A DNA stretch of 64,000 nucleotides from Symbiodinium natans (Eukaryota; Sar; Dinophyceae; Suessiales; Symbiodiniaceae): positions 74,621-138,620 of the forward strand of contig CAJNDS010002817.1 in NCBI GenBank assembly GCA_905221605.1. The letters run 5' to 3'. The translations under genes and the position numbers were made by a program. Position 1 is the first letter of the stretch. Every line of letters begins with the position of its first letter. Below, piece by piece: positions 43,001 through 49,518 of the stretch. The notes under the pieces are model-generated. The model was not told where the DNA came from. It saw only the letters and a program-made list of their open reading frames with translations, and ran no database searches.

Positions 43001-43935
43001 ATTTCTTCAATACTCGCTCCATTGCTGTAAAAATCGCTTCTGCCTATAATTTCAATAATTTTTTCTCTGGTCAGTTGGTTCCTTTTGCCATAGTCCATTA
43101 AGGTATCACGGTAAAAATCGGATAGTGAATTTATCCAACATTGATTTTCTACGTGTGTGCTATTTTCAATTGCTTGTCTCAATGTTGTTAAGTTGCTGTT
43201 AAGGTCTGTGTAAATATAGCGGTGATACATCGATACGTGTTGTATTCCATCAGTTAGGCTTTCCTTCATTATGTCAAATTTCTCACCGCTTTTACTGATT
43301 TGTTCCACCTGTTGAATTTTGATTGCATCAAAAAGATTATCGTAATGTTGCATTAGTTCTTTTACTAAATTATCAAAGTCTTTATCTTTTCTTAAAATGT
43401 CCATTATTTCTTCAAATTCTTTATCTACCCTCCTTGGATCTTTACCTTTAAAACTTTCTTCGTCAACAAATCTAAATATTACCTTTTTGATCCAATCCTT
43501 ATTAAAATCCTTTGCTTTGACAGTAGCCTGTCTTATATCAAACTTTTCTATGTAAAATTCCATTCCGAATTTTTTAAATGCTGGTTTAATGATGTTTCTA
43601 GGGTGTCGTGTTGTGTAAAGTTGAAAGTTCACCAAATAAGTATTCATACCTTTCTTTTCGGCTATTCTTTCGTTTAGTGGTTTTGACTTTTTAAGGTCTT
43701 TAATTTGTTCGTTATACTTGTCCCTCGCTTTTTCTGCTGTTCTTTTATTGGTGCTGGTAAGGTTTTTTATGAAGTTCTCGGCGGTTGCTACATTTGCAAT
43801 TTTCCTATCCTTGTAAAGTGATACGATCTGATTTAGCCTGTTTTTTGTTGCTTGTGTGATTTTGTTCGCGCTATTTATTCGCTCCTGTTTCAGTTTGTTC
43901 AGTTTCCTGACGTTGCTCTCTACAAACTTGTTCAT
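40039..43935 (-). CDS. Polymerase-like / SF1 helicase fusion protein
   Basis: A 1298-aa replication protein. The C-terminal helicase is clear: Walker A KYAGSGKSY (877-885), Walker B VIVFDEIYF (940-948), motif III ATGDGKQLKP (971-980), motif V CHSVQGSS (1147-1154) and motif VI TAITRAT (1176-1182). This is a Pif1/RecD-like SF1 set. The middle has a possible family-B polymerase palm: EIDITKAYTS (542-551), KKLIVNVNIGLLEK (664-677) and SVKTDAFVI (788-796). Near 262-360, ENQCWINSL and FYAIVKNSHIYTIN could be the Cys and His of an OTU-like protease or a relic. A zinc/HNH-like end (CELC...NCIAYCKKCN, 1245-1289) closes it. The helicase is certain, the polymerase probable, the protease speculative. Confidence 0.85.
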   Translation of the reverse strand: MNKFVESNVRKLNKLKQERINSANKITQATKNRLNQIVSLYKDRKIANVATAENFIKNLTSTNKRTAEKARDKYNEQIKDLKKSKPLNERIAEKKGMNTYLVNFQLYTTRHPRNIIKPAFKKFGMEFYIEKFDIRQATVKAKDFNKDWIKKVIFRFVDEESFKGKDPRRVDKEFEEIMDILRKDKDFDNLVKELMQHYDNLFDAIKIQQVEQISKSGEKFDIMKESLTDGIQHVSMYHRYIYTDLNSNLTTLRQAIENSTHVENQCWINSLSDFYRDTLMDYGKRNQLTREKIIEIIGRSDFYSNGASIEEMDKVFKAFKIPARIYNSFNKLIYKHEPEHNKRRIKPFYAIVKNSHIYTINNDLKSIEHKQNEEEERPLVKASTDYHLNEKEEPPEFKMFRDTHDILKMVSKDKEPKTIHLVPELNNLTEIFFELVNARYEPQIRFQAGIITQIKMKLKKTTFIIKTQNLIKDSSDGCIAVDNEKTYNNMNDAMFHFNKSLFNPLHKSFYNKVDLEIYHEAKTIPPAGLFTDKGSIPKNLTEIDITKAYTSRLVGITQVPVFNQFDVWRKWFKEMDFNTMSDYTLFFVEDCSHCGIVKPSTFLMFNKRYNLIYGKYLKQIDTNKLNILYYKTPSFIHEVNYNDYVKELWNKNISDEEELDKLIKKLIVNVNIGLLEKTGSTDQKSIVFKNIREASDFQVRHGGKIHKITEMECRNETTYEGDKENDDFSIQIQTTEEEGMEYYLVNVSDKATLNNGFIYIKELLLQDHNFKMCQDYNKLRKNSIKAVSVKTDAFVIKSEDVEKAKEVLEMKAGIGEWRTNKEGEEVKLPSETYQRKKNELDKIPIYKNTAIKIKDEYDTTNIIEKVISAKHVMIRAKYAGSGKSYICEKMARMGMNVLFVCPTNKLVQKYGKEAVTVNKFFSIAVGDEKLEKFDYSGYDVIVFDEIYFNGLRVLNRIREFVENNQDKIIVATGDGKQLKPVSELTNLQEHEEYADNCVDKIFKYNIYLKVCKRLRKEEDRKKLENIYIDIFENNIKVRELVEKYFKYTSDMNLNENNVAYLNDTCKEVANQIRKKQNRKGEYEVGEVMICREYLKSTEYKFQVNFKYKILNIIENMVVLEDEHDKKIQKLPLDMLRKHFIFNYCYTCHSVQGSSIEGGITIFDYNHCLVDKNWIWTAITRATDLNNVSFYKYDDDDDDFNKNCIYNYLKRKVEGYKEQDRKAKRKIDHKNYITADWLLDRLNGRCELCNVDFYVTSINGNIRTNLTAQRKFNDQTHTISNCIAYCKKCNCCMSDKEKF

Positions 43936-43939
43936 ACTA

Positions 43940-44010
43940 TAACCTATATATTAATATTTATATATTATTTTTTCTTTAAACCATTTTTAAAGAAAAATTT
44001 TTATAATAAA
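43940..44010 (-). promoter_or_regulatory. Conserved hairpin-TATA upstream element (polymerase-helicase gene)
   Basis: On the gene strand TTCTTTAAAAATGGTTTAAA is followed by GAAAAA, then an A/T block with TATATAAATATTAATATATA, then the ATG. TTCTTTAAA and TTTAAAGAA form the stem. The same block stands before at least three other genes of the element. Confidence 0.65.
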
Positions 44011-44026
44011 ATTTCTATATATTTTT

Positions 44027-44944
44027 TTAAAGTTTTAAAAGTTCAAATCTTAAATATGGTCGGCTGTTGCCCTTTACATAAAAATTACTTTGGTTGTTCC
44101 TTTCCTCTATTCTTTCTACTTCATATGTTTCCTTGCTCCATAAACTGACCCTTTCTTTTTCTCCAATTTTCCTTTTCCTGTAAATTTTAACTTTACTGCC
44201 CACCGATATCTCGGGATACTTTCGGGTTCTGGTTGCTTGTCTGGTCATATTTTGTTTTGCCTTCAATTCGTTCTTTTCCTTCATTGCTTCCTTCGGTGTC
44301 ATTTTTATAGCTGAATGTTCCATTTTGTTATTGTATGTTAGTAAAATTTCAAAAATATAATCTGTCCATTGGATATTATTTTTTCCCTTCTTTTCGTCGG
44401 CTTCAACTCTTTTATAAAGCATATCCTTAAATGTTCTAATGGCTCGTTCACTAAAATTAGCGTGTGCTCTGGTTCTATGGTGCTGTATACCTTCATCGTT
44501 CAAATATTTTTGTATAGCTTCCTTCTGCAATGCCCCCTCATCATCGGTATAAAGTATTTTTGGCTTTCCTCCCATTTTGTTAAAGCCCTCTATAATTCCT
44601 GATGCTATGTTTGCTTCGTTCTTGTTTTTAATCGGGACTACCACCATAAACCGACTAAACACATCAATCATTATCGCCCCGATGTTGAATTTTTGATTTT
44701 TAAGGTCATTTATAAAAAACAAATCAAATTGAAATTCGTAAAAAGGTTCTGGCGCTATAAATGTGTTTCTTCCTCTTATCTGCTTCTTCTGTTCAACATT
44801 TTCTCTAAAAAAATTATCAACGTCTGCCATTGTAATAGTTTTATCTTTCTCTCTTGCATCTTTCAATGTCTGCTTTTTGCTTCCGAAACCTGCCCTATCA
44901 TAATAAACATCGTTCATTATAGAATTCTTTTTATTATCGCCCAT
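44027..44944 (-). CDS. Retroviral-type (rve) DDE integrase
   Basis: A 305-aa protein starting at MGDNKKNS; the upstream in-frame MINNILILLI would overlap the previous gene and is less likely. The core has Asp in EFQFDLFFIN (about 74), Asp in LYTDDEGAL (about 134) and Glu in ANFSERAIRTFKD (about 166). TYNNKMEHSAIKMTPKEAM, typical of Polinton and Ty3-type integrases, follows. The C-terminus (VGSKVKIYRKRK, then W and an RFELLKL end) resembles an SH3/chromo-like tail. It would cut and join the element ends and create the 6-bp duplication seen here. Complete catalytic triad. Confidence 0.92.
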   Translation of the reverse strand: MGDNKKNSIMNDVYYDRAGFGSKKQTLKDAREKDKTITMADVDNFFRENVEQKKQIRGRNTFIAPEPFYEFQFDLFFINDLKNQKFNIGAIMIDVFSRFMVVVPIKNKNEANIASGIIEGFNKMGGKPKILYTDDEGALQKEAIQKYLNDEGIQHHRTRAHANFSERAIRTFKDMLYKRVEADEKKGKNNIQWTDYIFEILLTYNNKMEHSAIKMTPKEAMKEKNELKAKQNMTRQATRTRKYPEISVGSKVKIYRKRKIGEKERVSLWSKETYEVERIEERNNQSNFYVKGNSRPYLRFELLKL

Positions 44945-44963
44945 AATAAGAAGAATTAGAATA

Positions 44964-45479
44964 TTATTTATCAAATATTTGTTTTAAAAATTTTATCATA
45001 TAATCGCTGTCTATCTTATCCAAAAACTGTTGAAAATAATCACTGAAAAATCTAACAGCCACTTCTTCTAGTTCTATTGTGGGTGGCTTTTTTAAATACG
45101 ATTTCATATTTGTATTTATTCTGTATTCTAGGTCTATATATCGGGTTGTTTTTATTAAAACTTTAAGCTCTTTGTTGTTTTGAATCACGAAAGCATCATA
45201 TCTTAAATGTCTCAAAAAAGACAACGTAAAGCGATTTATGTATTTTTTTAGAGGTTTGTCTCGTAGCATTTCCTTACAATGTTGAACCGTCCGAGGAAAA
45301 CTAAAAGCAGGTAGTTTCTTCATTGTTGTTTTGAATCTCACAGCATTTTCTCTTCCGTCGCACCCCTTGCACCTTGTAAAAGGACTGATTAAGACACCGA
45401 CCTCATTATGTAAAACCTGCTGACCTAAAAGTCGTGCAGTGACATTTTGCTCGGCGCACCTCTCACATACAAAACCCAT
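44964..45479 (-). CDS. Zinc-ribbon protein of a three-member PLV family (a)
   Basis: A 171-aa protein beginning with CERCAEQN, then LLGQQVL, then RCKGCDG, a paired CxxC ribbon. A basic helical body follows. Relatives by the same N-terminal pattern are 45560-46105 and 59156-59752. The ribbon suggests DNA or protein binding, for example as a transcription factor, but no named family is recognised. It ends 20 bases before the integrase start, so the two may share a transcript. Confidence 0.7.
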   Translation of the reverse strand: MGFVCERCAEQNVTARLLGQQVLHNEVGVLISPFTRCKGCDGRENAVRFKTTMKKLPAFSFPRTVQHCKEMLRDKPLKKYINRFTLSFLRHLRYDAFVIQNNKELKVLIKTTRYIDLEYRINTNMKSYLKKPPTIELEEVAVRFFSDYFQQFLDKIDSDYMIKFLKQIFDK

Positions 45480-45483
45480 ATAT

Positions 45484-45542
45484 ATAATACTATATAAAAG
45501 TTTTTCTTTAAACCATTTTTAAAGAAAAATTTTTATAATATT
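45484..45542 (-). promoter_or_regulatory. Conserved hairpin-TATA upstream element (zinc-ribbon gene a)
   Basis: TTTCTTTAAA and TTTAAAGAAA flank a short loop, then TATATAGTATTATATATATG runs into the start codon on the gene strand. Nearly identical to 43969-44008 and 46123-46162. Confidence 0.65.
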
Positions 45543-45559
45543 TTTTTTAAAAATATTTT

Positions 45560-46105
45560 TTATAAAAATAAAATTTTGTAAAGTATATTATTTATTTTTT
45601 GCCCTTTTTCATTACCAAAACTTTTGAGAAAAATATTGCAAAAGAAATTATATGCTACAATGTTTAAATTCAAATCATCGTCACGACTTCGTCCTGAGAG
45701 CGAACTTCGTTCGCTGTCACCGACTTTTCTGTTTTTTCTTTTCTGTATCATCTTTTTTATTTCATTCTCGGCTTCTATTCTGTATCTGTCCAATGGTTTA
45801 TGTCCATATGTTAAACAGTGTCCGACATATCTGATATACCCCATTGATTCTTTATTTATATGTTTGTTTATGTTTTTGTCATTGATTTCCTCCTTTATTT
45901 TTTGCATCCTCCTATTATAATGGAGGATGCTCCAATATACCGAGTTGAATGTTTCACGAAACATTTTCATATTAATGTTTTCGTCGCATTTTTCGCAACG
46001 ATTAAAAGAATTGACTAAATCAAAAAGGTCTTTTCGTAAAACTTGGTCACATAAAAGTTTTATGGTGTTTTGTTGGTCGGTGCACCCTTGGCATCTACAT
46101 AACAT
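45560..46105 (-). CDS. Zinc-ribbon protein of a three-member PLV family (b)
   Basis: A 181-aa paralogue of 44964-45479: N-terminal CRCQGCTDQQN, then LLCDQVL, then RCEKCDEN. The middle is helical and basic, followed by a Ser/Arg-rich segment (GDSERSSLSGRSRDDD) and a hydrophobic end. The two lie in tandem with the same upstream signal, consistent with duplication. Function unknown beyond likely zinc binding. Confidence 0.7.
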   Translation of the reverse strand: MLCRCQGCTDQQNTIKLLCDQVLRKDLFDLVNSFNRCEKCDENINMKMFRETFNSVYWSILHYNRRMQKIKEEINDKNINKHINKESMGYIRYVGHCLTYGHKPLDRYRIEAENEIKKMIQKRKNRKVGDSERSSLSGRSRDDDLNLNIVAYNFFCNIFLKSFGNEKGQKINNILYKILFL

Positions 46106-46109
46106 ATAT

Positions 46110-46165
46110 TATAATATAGAAAGTTTTTCTTTAAACCATTTTTAAAGAAAAATTTTTATAATAAA
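46110..46165 (-). promoter_or_regulatory. Conserved hairpin-TATA upstream element (zinc-ribbon gene b)
   Basis: Same TTCTTTAAA...TTTAAAGAA stem, followed on the gene strand by CTATATTATAATATATG close to the ATG at 46105. Confidence 0.65.
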
Positions 46166-46191
46166 ATTTTTATATATTTTTTAATTTTTTA

Positions 46192-46375
46192 CTCCAATCC
46201 ACCTTGCAGGTGGAAGCCAATCCACCTTACAGGGGGAACCCAATCCACCTTGCAGGTGGAAGCCAATCCACCTTATAGGTGGATTGGAGGCTCCTTCGTT
46301 TTTTAATGCTTCCACCTTACAGGGTTTTCCAATCCACCTATAAGGTGGAAGGGTTATTTTTTTTTCACCTTTGCA
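46192..46375. repeat. CCAATCCACCTTGCAGGTGG palindromic minisatellite
   Basis: Four direct units of about 23 bp, each an internal near-palindrome (TCCACCTTGCAGGTGGA), then a spaced inverted array ending TATAAGGTGGAAGG. CCAATCCACCT and AGGTGGATTGG can pair into long stems. GC-rich in an AT-rich element. It lies in the 3' flank of the 46396-46836 gene. Confidence 0.85.
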
Positions 46376-46395
46376 GGGTGGAAACCTTACAATAT

Positions 46396-46836
46396 TTAAT
46401 TATTTTGATTTTCATCGCCTTGTTCTTTACCTTCGGTTTTTTCCTGTTTTTCCTTCTTGTCCTTCTTTTCCTTCTTTTCCTTCTTTTCTTTCTTTTCTTT
46501 CTTTTCCTCTTTTTCCTCTTTTTCCTTCTTTTCCTTTTTTAAAGGCTTCAACATTACAACATCATCTAGTGAATGTTTATTGTAAGCGCTAGTTTTAACA
46601 GCTGTTTTAGTTTCGGTAAGCTCCAAATTATTCATTATGTCAATGTTCTTATCGTTTAAGATTTTGTCCAAAGCCTTTCTCTTGTTATACTGTCTCGCGC
46701 TTTCTCTTTTTCCTTCGCTGAAACCTTCCTCTGTTCTTCTTTTATGATAATACAGTTTTTGATATAAGGCGAGCTGTTGTTTAATGTCTTCCAGTGTCAA
46801 TTTGTTTAACATTTGTTCCAATGTTGTATGTTCCAT
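46396..46836 (-). CDS. Lys/Glu-repeat PLV protein
   Basis: A 146-aa protein. The N-terminal 95 residues are helical with a conserved-looking core (LEQMLNKLTLEDIKQQLALY). The C-terminal 50 residues are an uninterrupted KKEKKEKEEKEEKK-type repeat, probably expanded by slippage. It might bind nucleic acid or be disordered packing material, but no family is recognised. A diverged hairpin-TATA element lies upstream (46845-46897). Confidence 0.65.
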   Translation of the reverse strand: MEHTTLEQMLNKLTLEDIKQQLALYQKLYYHKRRTEEGFSEGKRESARQYNKRKALDKILNDKNIDIMNNLELTETKTAVKTSAYNKHSLDDVVMLKPLKKEKKEKEEKEEKKEKKEKKEKKEKKDKKEKQEKTEGKEQGDENQNN

Positions 46837-46844
46837 ATATACTA

Positions 46845-46900
46845 TAATATATATAATAATATTTCTTTAAAACAATTTTAAGAAAATTTTTCTATATATT
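46845..46900 (-). promoter_or_regulatory. Diverged hairpin-TATA upstream element (Lys/Glu-repeat gene)
   Basis: TTTCTTTAAAACAATTTTAAGAAA with TATATATTATAGTATATATGG toward the start. A variant of the signal seen at 45484-45542. Confidence 0.5.
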
Positions 46901-46923
46901 TTTTTTATAAATATTTTTTTAAT

Positions 46924-46953
46924 TTCATATTTACAACAAATTGTAAATATGAA
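46924..46953. terminator. 13-bp perfect inverted repeat
   Basis: TTCATATTTACAA and TTGTAAATATGAA flank a 4-base loop. Lies between two minus-strand genes; could end or process a transcript. Confidence 0.5.
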
Positions 46954-46974
46954 TTTTATGAATTCTTATCAAAC

Positions 46975-47100
46975 TAATTAGCCACTATCTTATGTAGTGA
47001 ATGGTCGCAATAGCAAAGGGCGCAATCGGGGCTTTTCCTGTTTCAATACCTAGGGACTTCAAAAGATGCGAGGCGCCTGTGTTGCGTCGCATCCAACATA
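46975..47100. other. GC-richer structured intergenic block, possible noncoding RNA
   Basis: In the AT-rich element this block is distinctly GC-richer. It can form CACTA/TAGTG (46983-46999) and GATGCGA/TCGCATC (47065-47093) hairpins and repeats GCAAT/GGCGCAATCGGGG. No open frame crosses it and it fits no RNA family I know. It may be a structured RNA or a cis-acting DNA site. Confidence 0.35.
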
Positions 47101-47123
47101 TATTAGATTTTATTTTTTAAATG

Positions 47124-47621
47124 TTAATCCATAGTTGTTAAATCTTTTGTTTCTTTTATTGTTTCTGGTTTCTTCTTATTGCATTTTATAATATAATAAA
47201 CATCTTTATCTAACTTTTTTACATCTTCTTTAAGTTCTTTAATATCCTCCTCTGTTTTGTAAATTTTCATTTCCAATTTTTGTTTCAATTCCTTAATATC
47301 ATCAGCGTTTTTTTCTATACGTTCGTCGCATTCTTCGGGTGTTGGTGTCCTGCCTTGACCCCATCCATTATCACAAATGGCTACGCTTCCGGATTGATCT
47401 GGTGTAAAAATATTATTATCGGGTGTTGTTCCTCTACCAACTTTATAACTACTTCTATTTTCAATTATATAAATGGTTTTACTATCTTTGTCGCTTGTTG
47501 TTTTCGTTTCTTTACGATATAAATTTTTTCTACATCTACACGGCAAACAGGTTAAACTGGTAGGCGTTAATATAAATCCTCCGGTGTTTTTTTGTTTTTC
47601 TTCATCTTCCTTATCGCTCAT
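47124..47621 (-). CDS. Cys-containing coiled-coil PLV protein
   Basis: A 165-aa protein. The N-terminal part has CLPCRCRKN, then a short stretch with SYKVGRGTTPDNN. The C-terminal half is a clear heptad coiled coil (IEKNADDIKELKQKLEMKI, then EEDIKELKEDVKKLDKDV). Unknown function. It runs in tandem just downstream of the 49-aa gene at 47642-47791. Confidence 0.65.
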   Translation of the reverse strand: MSDKEDEEKQKNTGGFILTPTSLTCLPCRCRKNLYRKETKTTSDKDSKTIYIIENRSSYKVGRGTTPDNNIFTPDQSGSVAICDNGWGQGRTPTPEECDERIEKNADDIKELKQKLEMKIYKTEEDIKELKEDVKKLDKDVYYIIKCNKKKPETIKETKDLTTMD

Positions 47622-47641
47622 ATTTTTAAACCTTATATTTT

Positions 47642-47791
47642 TTAATTTTTCTTAAATTTTAAATATTGTAAAACTCCCTTGCAAATTTCCAAAACGGAAT
47701 AACAACAGCGCCTATACCGTGGCTCAGTTATTATTATTTGTTCGACGTCTTCTATTTCATTTATCGCCTCTATGTATTTGTCGTAATTCAT
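47642..47791 (-). CDS. 49-aa PLV miniprotein
   Basis: A short frame starting MNYDKYIEAINEIEDVEQII and ending QYLKFKKN, with a CC pair in the middle (RYRRCCYSVLEIC). Support comes from its position: it begins 37 bases from the divergent ATPase start across a TATATAATT-containing gap and ends 20 bases before the next start. It is short, so modest confidence; no family known. Confidence 0.5.
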   Translation of the reverse strand: MNYDKYIEAINEIEDVEQIIITEPRYRRCCYSVLEICKGVLQYLKFKKN

Positions 47792-47828
47792 TATATAATT
47801 AAAATATAAAATCTTCTATGTATTTATA

Positions 47829-48596
47829 ATGAATAATAGCATTCCAATCGTCAAACCAATAGACATTCCAGAATATAAATACAAAAACTCAAAATATGAT
47901 ATGATGCCGTCGCTTCCATTCAGGGGTATATTGGTAGCCTCTTCGACCGGCGGTAAAACGGTATTGATACAAAATCTCATATTGAATATTTATAAAGGCT
48001 CCTTTGAAAGAATATTTATATTCAGTCCTAGCGTTCATGTCGATGACACATGGAATAGTGTAAAAAAACATATATCGGAAAATATGAATGTAGATACAGA
48101 AAAAGAAAAAACATACTTTGAAGAATATAACCCCGAAGCGCTAAACCAAATTATAAAAACGCAACATAAAGTTATTGATTATCAAAAAAAGAATAAGCAA
48201 AAACATTTGCATTCAATATTAATTGTCATTGATGATTTCGCGGACGATCCAAAATTCGTAAGGTATTCAAATATATTACATTCCCTATTTACTCGTGGTC
48301 GTCATAATGCAATATCGGTATTATTATCAACTCAAAAATATAATGTCCTCGCTCCAATCGTAAGGTTAAATACGTCCGCTTTATTTATATTCCGATTGAA
48401 AAATATGAATGAGGTAAATTCATTTCTAGAAGAAAATTCCGCATTGGTGAATAAAGAAGAATTGTATGAAATGTATAGAATAGCTATAAACGATGCCCCC
48501 TATTCATTCTTATATATAAATACAAATGCAAAAGATATAAATCGTATGTTCTTTATTCGCTTTGAAAAAGCTATGACAATATCATCTGAATTATAA
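47829..48596 (+). CDS. A32/FtsK-HerA-type genome packaging ATPase
   Basis: A 255-aa P-loop ATPase. Walker A is ASSTGGKT (37-44), Walker B SILIVIDDFADD (129-140), followed by TRGRHN and the sensor LLSTQ. The overall order matches the packaging ATPases of PLVs, Polintons, virophages and larger nucleocytoplasmic viruses. It should drive DNA into preformed capsids. Its length fits the compact PLV type. It is divergent from the minus-strand block, with a shared short intergenic promoter region (47792-47828). Confidence 0.92.
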   Translation: MNNSIPIVKPIDIPEYKYKNSKYDMMPSLPFRGILVASSTGGKTVLIQNLILNIYKGSFERIFIFSPSVHVDDTWNSVKKHISENMNVDTEKEKTYFEEYNPEALNQIIKTQHKVIDYQKKNKQKHLHSILIVIDDFADDPKFVRYSNILHSLFTRGRHNAISVLLSTQKYNVLAPIVRLNTSALFIFRLKNMNEVNSFLEENSALVNKEELYEMYRIAINDAPYSFLYINTNAKDINRMFFIRFEKAMTISSEL

Positions 48597-48630
48597 ACCT
48601 TATTCATAAAAAATTATTGATAAAATTATA

Positions 48631-48666
48631 TTCATAAAATAATATTATTTCAAATTATTTTATGAA
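48631..48666. terminator. Inverted repeat between convergent genes
   Basis: TTCATAAAATAAT and ATTATTTTATGAA, perfect 13-base arms around a 10-base loop, between the ATPase stop and the stop of the 48673-48882 gene. Probable bidirectional transcript end. Confidence 0.55.
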
Positions 48667-48672
48667 GTCATA

Positions 48673-48882
48673 TCAGAATAATGAAAAACTGCACAAATTA
48701 CACGGCATACATTTTCCAGAATTGCTACATTCGTTTTTGTTTTTTAACTTTTCTATTTCATCTTCTAATTTTTGAATTTTATCTGTTAAATCTTGAATTG
48801 TATTGAATATAATTAAGTCTCCTTTTATCTTTTCTAATTGTTCATTGAGTTTCTTTTCTATTGTCTCATCAAGATTAGGCAT
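48673..48882 (-). CDS. Small coiled-coil protein with CxxC cluster
   Basis: A 69-aa protein: a coiled coil (DLTDKIQKLEDEIEKLKNKN) followed by CSNSGKCMPCNLC, which could bind zinc. TATATAA precedes its start. Unknown function. Confidence 0.55.
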   Translation of the reverse strand: MPNLDETIEKKLNEQLEKIKGDLIIFNTIQDLTDKIQKLEDEIEKLKNKNECSNSGKCMPCNLCSFSLF

Positions 48883-48947
48883 TATATATAAATTTAGAAA
48901 TTATTAATTGTTATATAAAGAAAAGATATAATAGGATATATATAGAT

Positions 48948-49487
48948 ATGAATAAATATCATAATGGAAAAATTTATAAAATCGTTGATGTTGGTTATAA
49001 TAAGCAATATATTGGTAGCACAACTGAAAGTTTAAGTCAGAGAATGGCGAGGCATAGAGCGACTTACAACCACTTCTTAAAAGGGAACAAAGGACACGGC
49101 ACGAACTGCTTTGAACTCTTTGATGAGTTTGGTGTGGAAAATTGCAAGATTGAACTTATTGTTTTATGTAAGTGTGAAACAAAAGATGAACTGTTAAGAG
49201 AAGAAGGAGAACATATAAAGAACAATGAGTGTGTCAATAAGATTGTGTCAGGCAGAACACGCAAAGAATATTTAGAAGATAACAAAGAGTATTTCAAAGA
49301 ATACAACAAACAATATCAAGAAAAACATCAAGAAGACATCAGGAAAAACAAAAAGGCATATCATCAAAACAACAGAGAACAAATTCTGTCAAGAGTTAAA
49401 GAACATTATCAAAATAACAAGGAGCATTATAAAGAATATAAAAGACAATGGTATTTGAAAAAGAAATCAAAACAACAAGAAGATTAA
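48948..49487 (+). CDS. GIY-YIG endonuclease (a)
   Basis: A 179-aa protein with an N-terminal GIY-YIG nuclease domain: GKIYKIVD (GIY strand), YIGSTTESLSQRMARHR (YIG strand and catalytic Arg), ENCKIELI and the Glu of REEGEHIK. The C-terminal half is a charged Lys/Glu/Tyr/Asn-rich tail with repeated NKEHYKEY-like units, probably DNA-contacting helices. One of three paralogues in the element. Such enzymes cut DNA as homing or resolving nucleases; which applies here is unknown. It sits between ATPase and fibre genes. Confidence 0.85.
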   Translation: MNKYHNGKIYKIVDVGYNKQYIGSTTESLSQRMARHRATYNHFLKGNKGHGTNCFELFDEFGVENCKIELIVLCKCETKDELLREEGEHIKNNECVNKIVSGRTRKEYLEDNKEYFKEYNKQYQEKHQEDIRKNKKAYHQNNREQILSRVKEHYQNNKEHYKEYKRQWYLKKKSKQQED

Positions 49488-49518
49488 ACATATTATGTAT
49501 GGAATAATATGTTTAATC
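49482..49518. terminator. Perfect inverted repeat spanning two stop codons
   Basis: GATTAAACATATT and AATATGTTTAATC contain the stop codons of the convergent GIY-YIG (a) and fibre genes. Likely a bidirectional end signal. Confidence 0.6.

Noticed and set aside
41323-44148. Plus-strand open frames opposite the polymerase-helicase and integrase genes
   Set aside because: Hydrophobic shadows of AT-rich minus-strand genes; no start signals or domains.
46975-47100. tRNA or hammerhead ribozyme in the structured PLV block
   Set aside because: No cloverleaf with T and D arms, and no CTGATGA...GAAA core on either strand.
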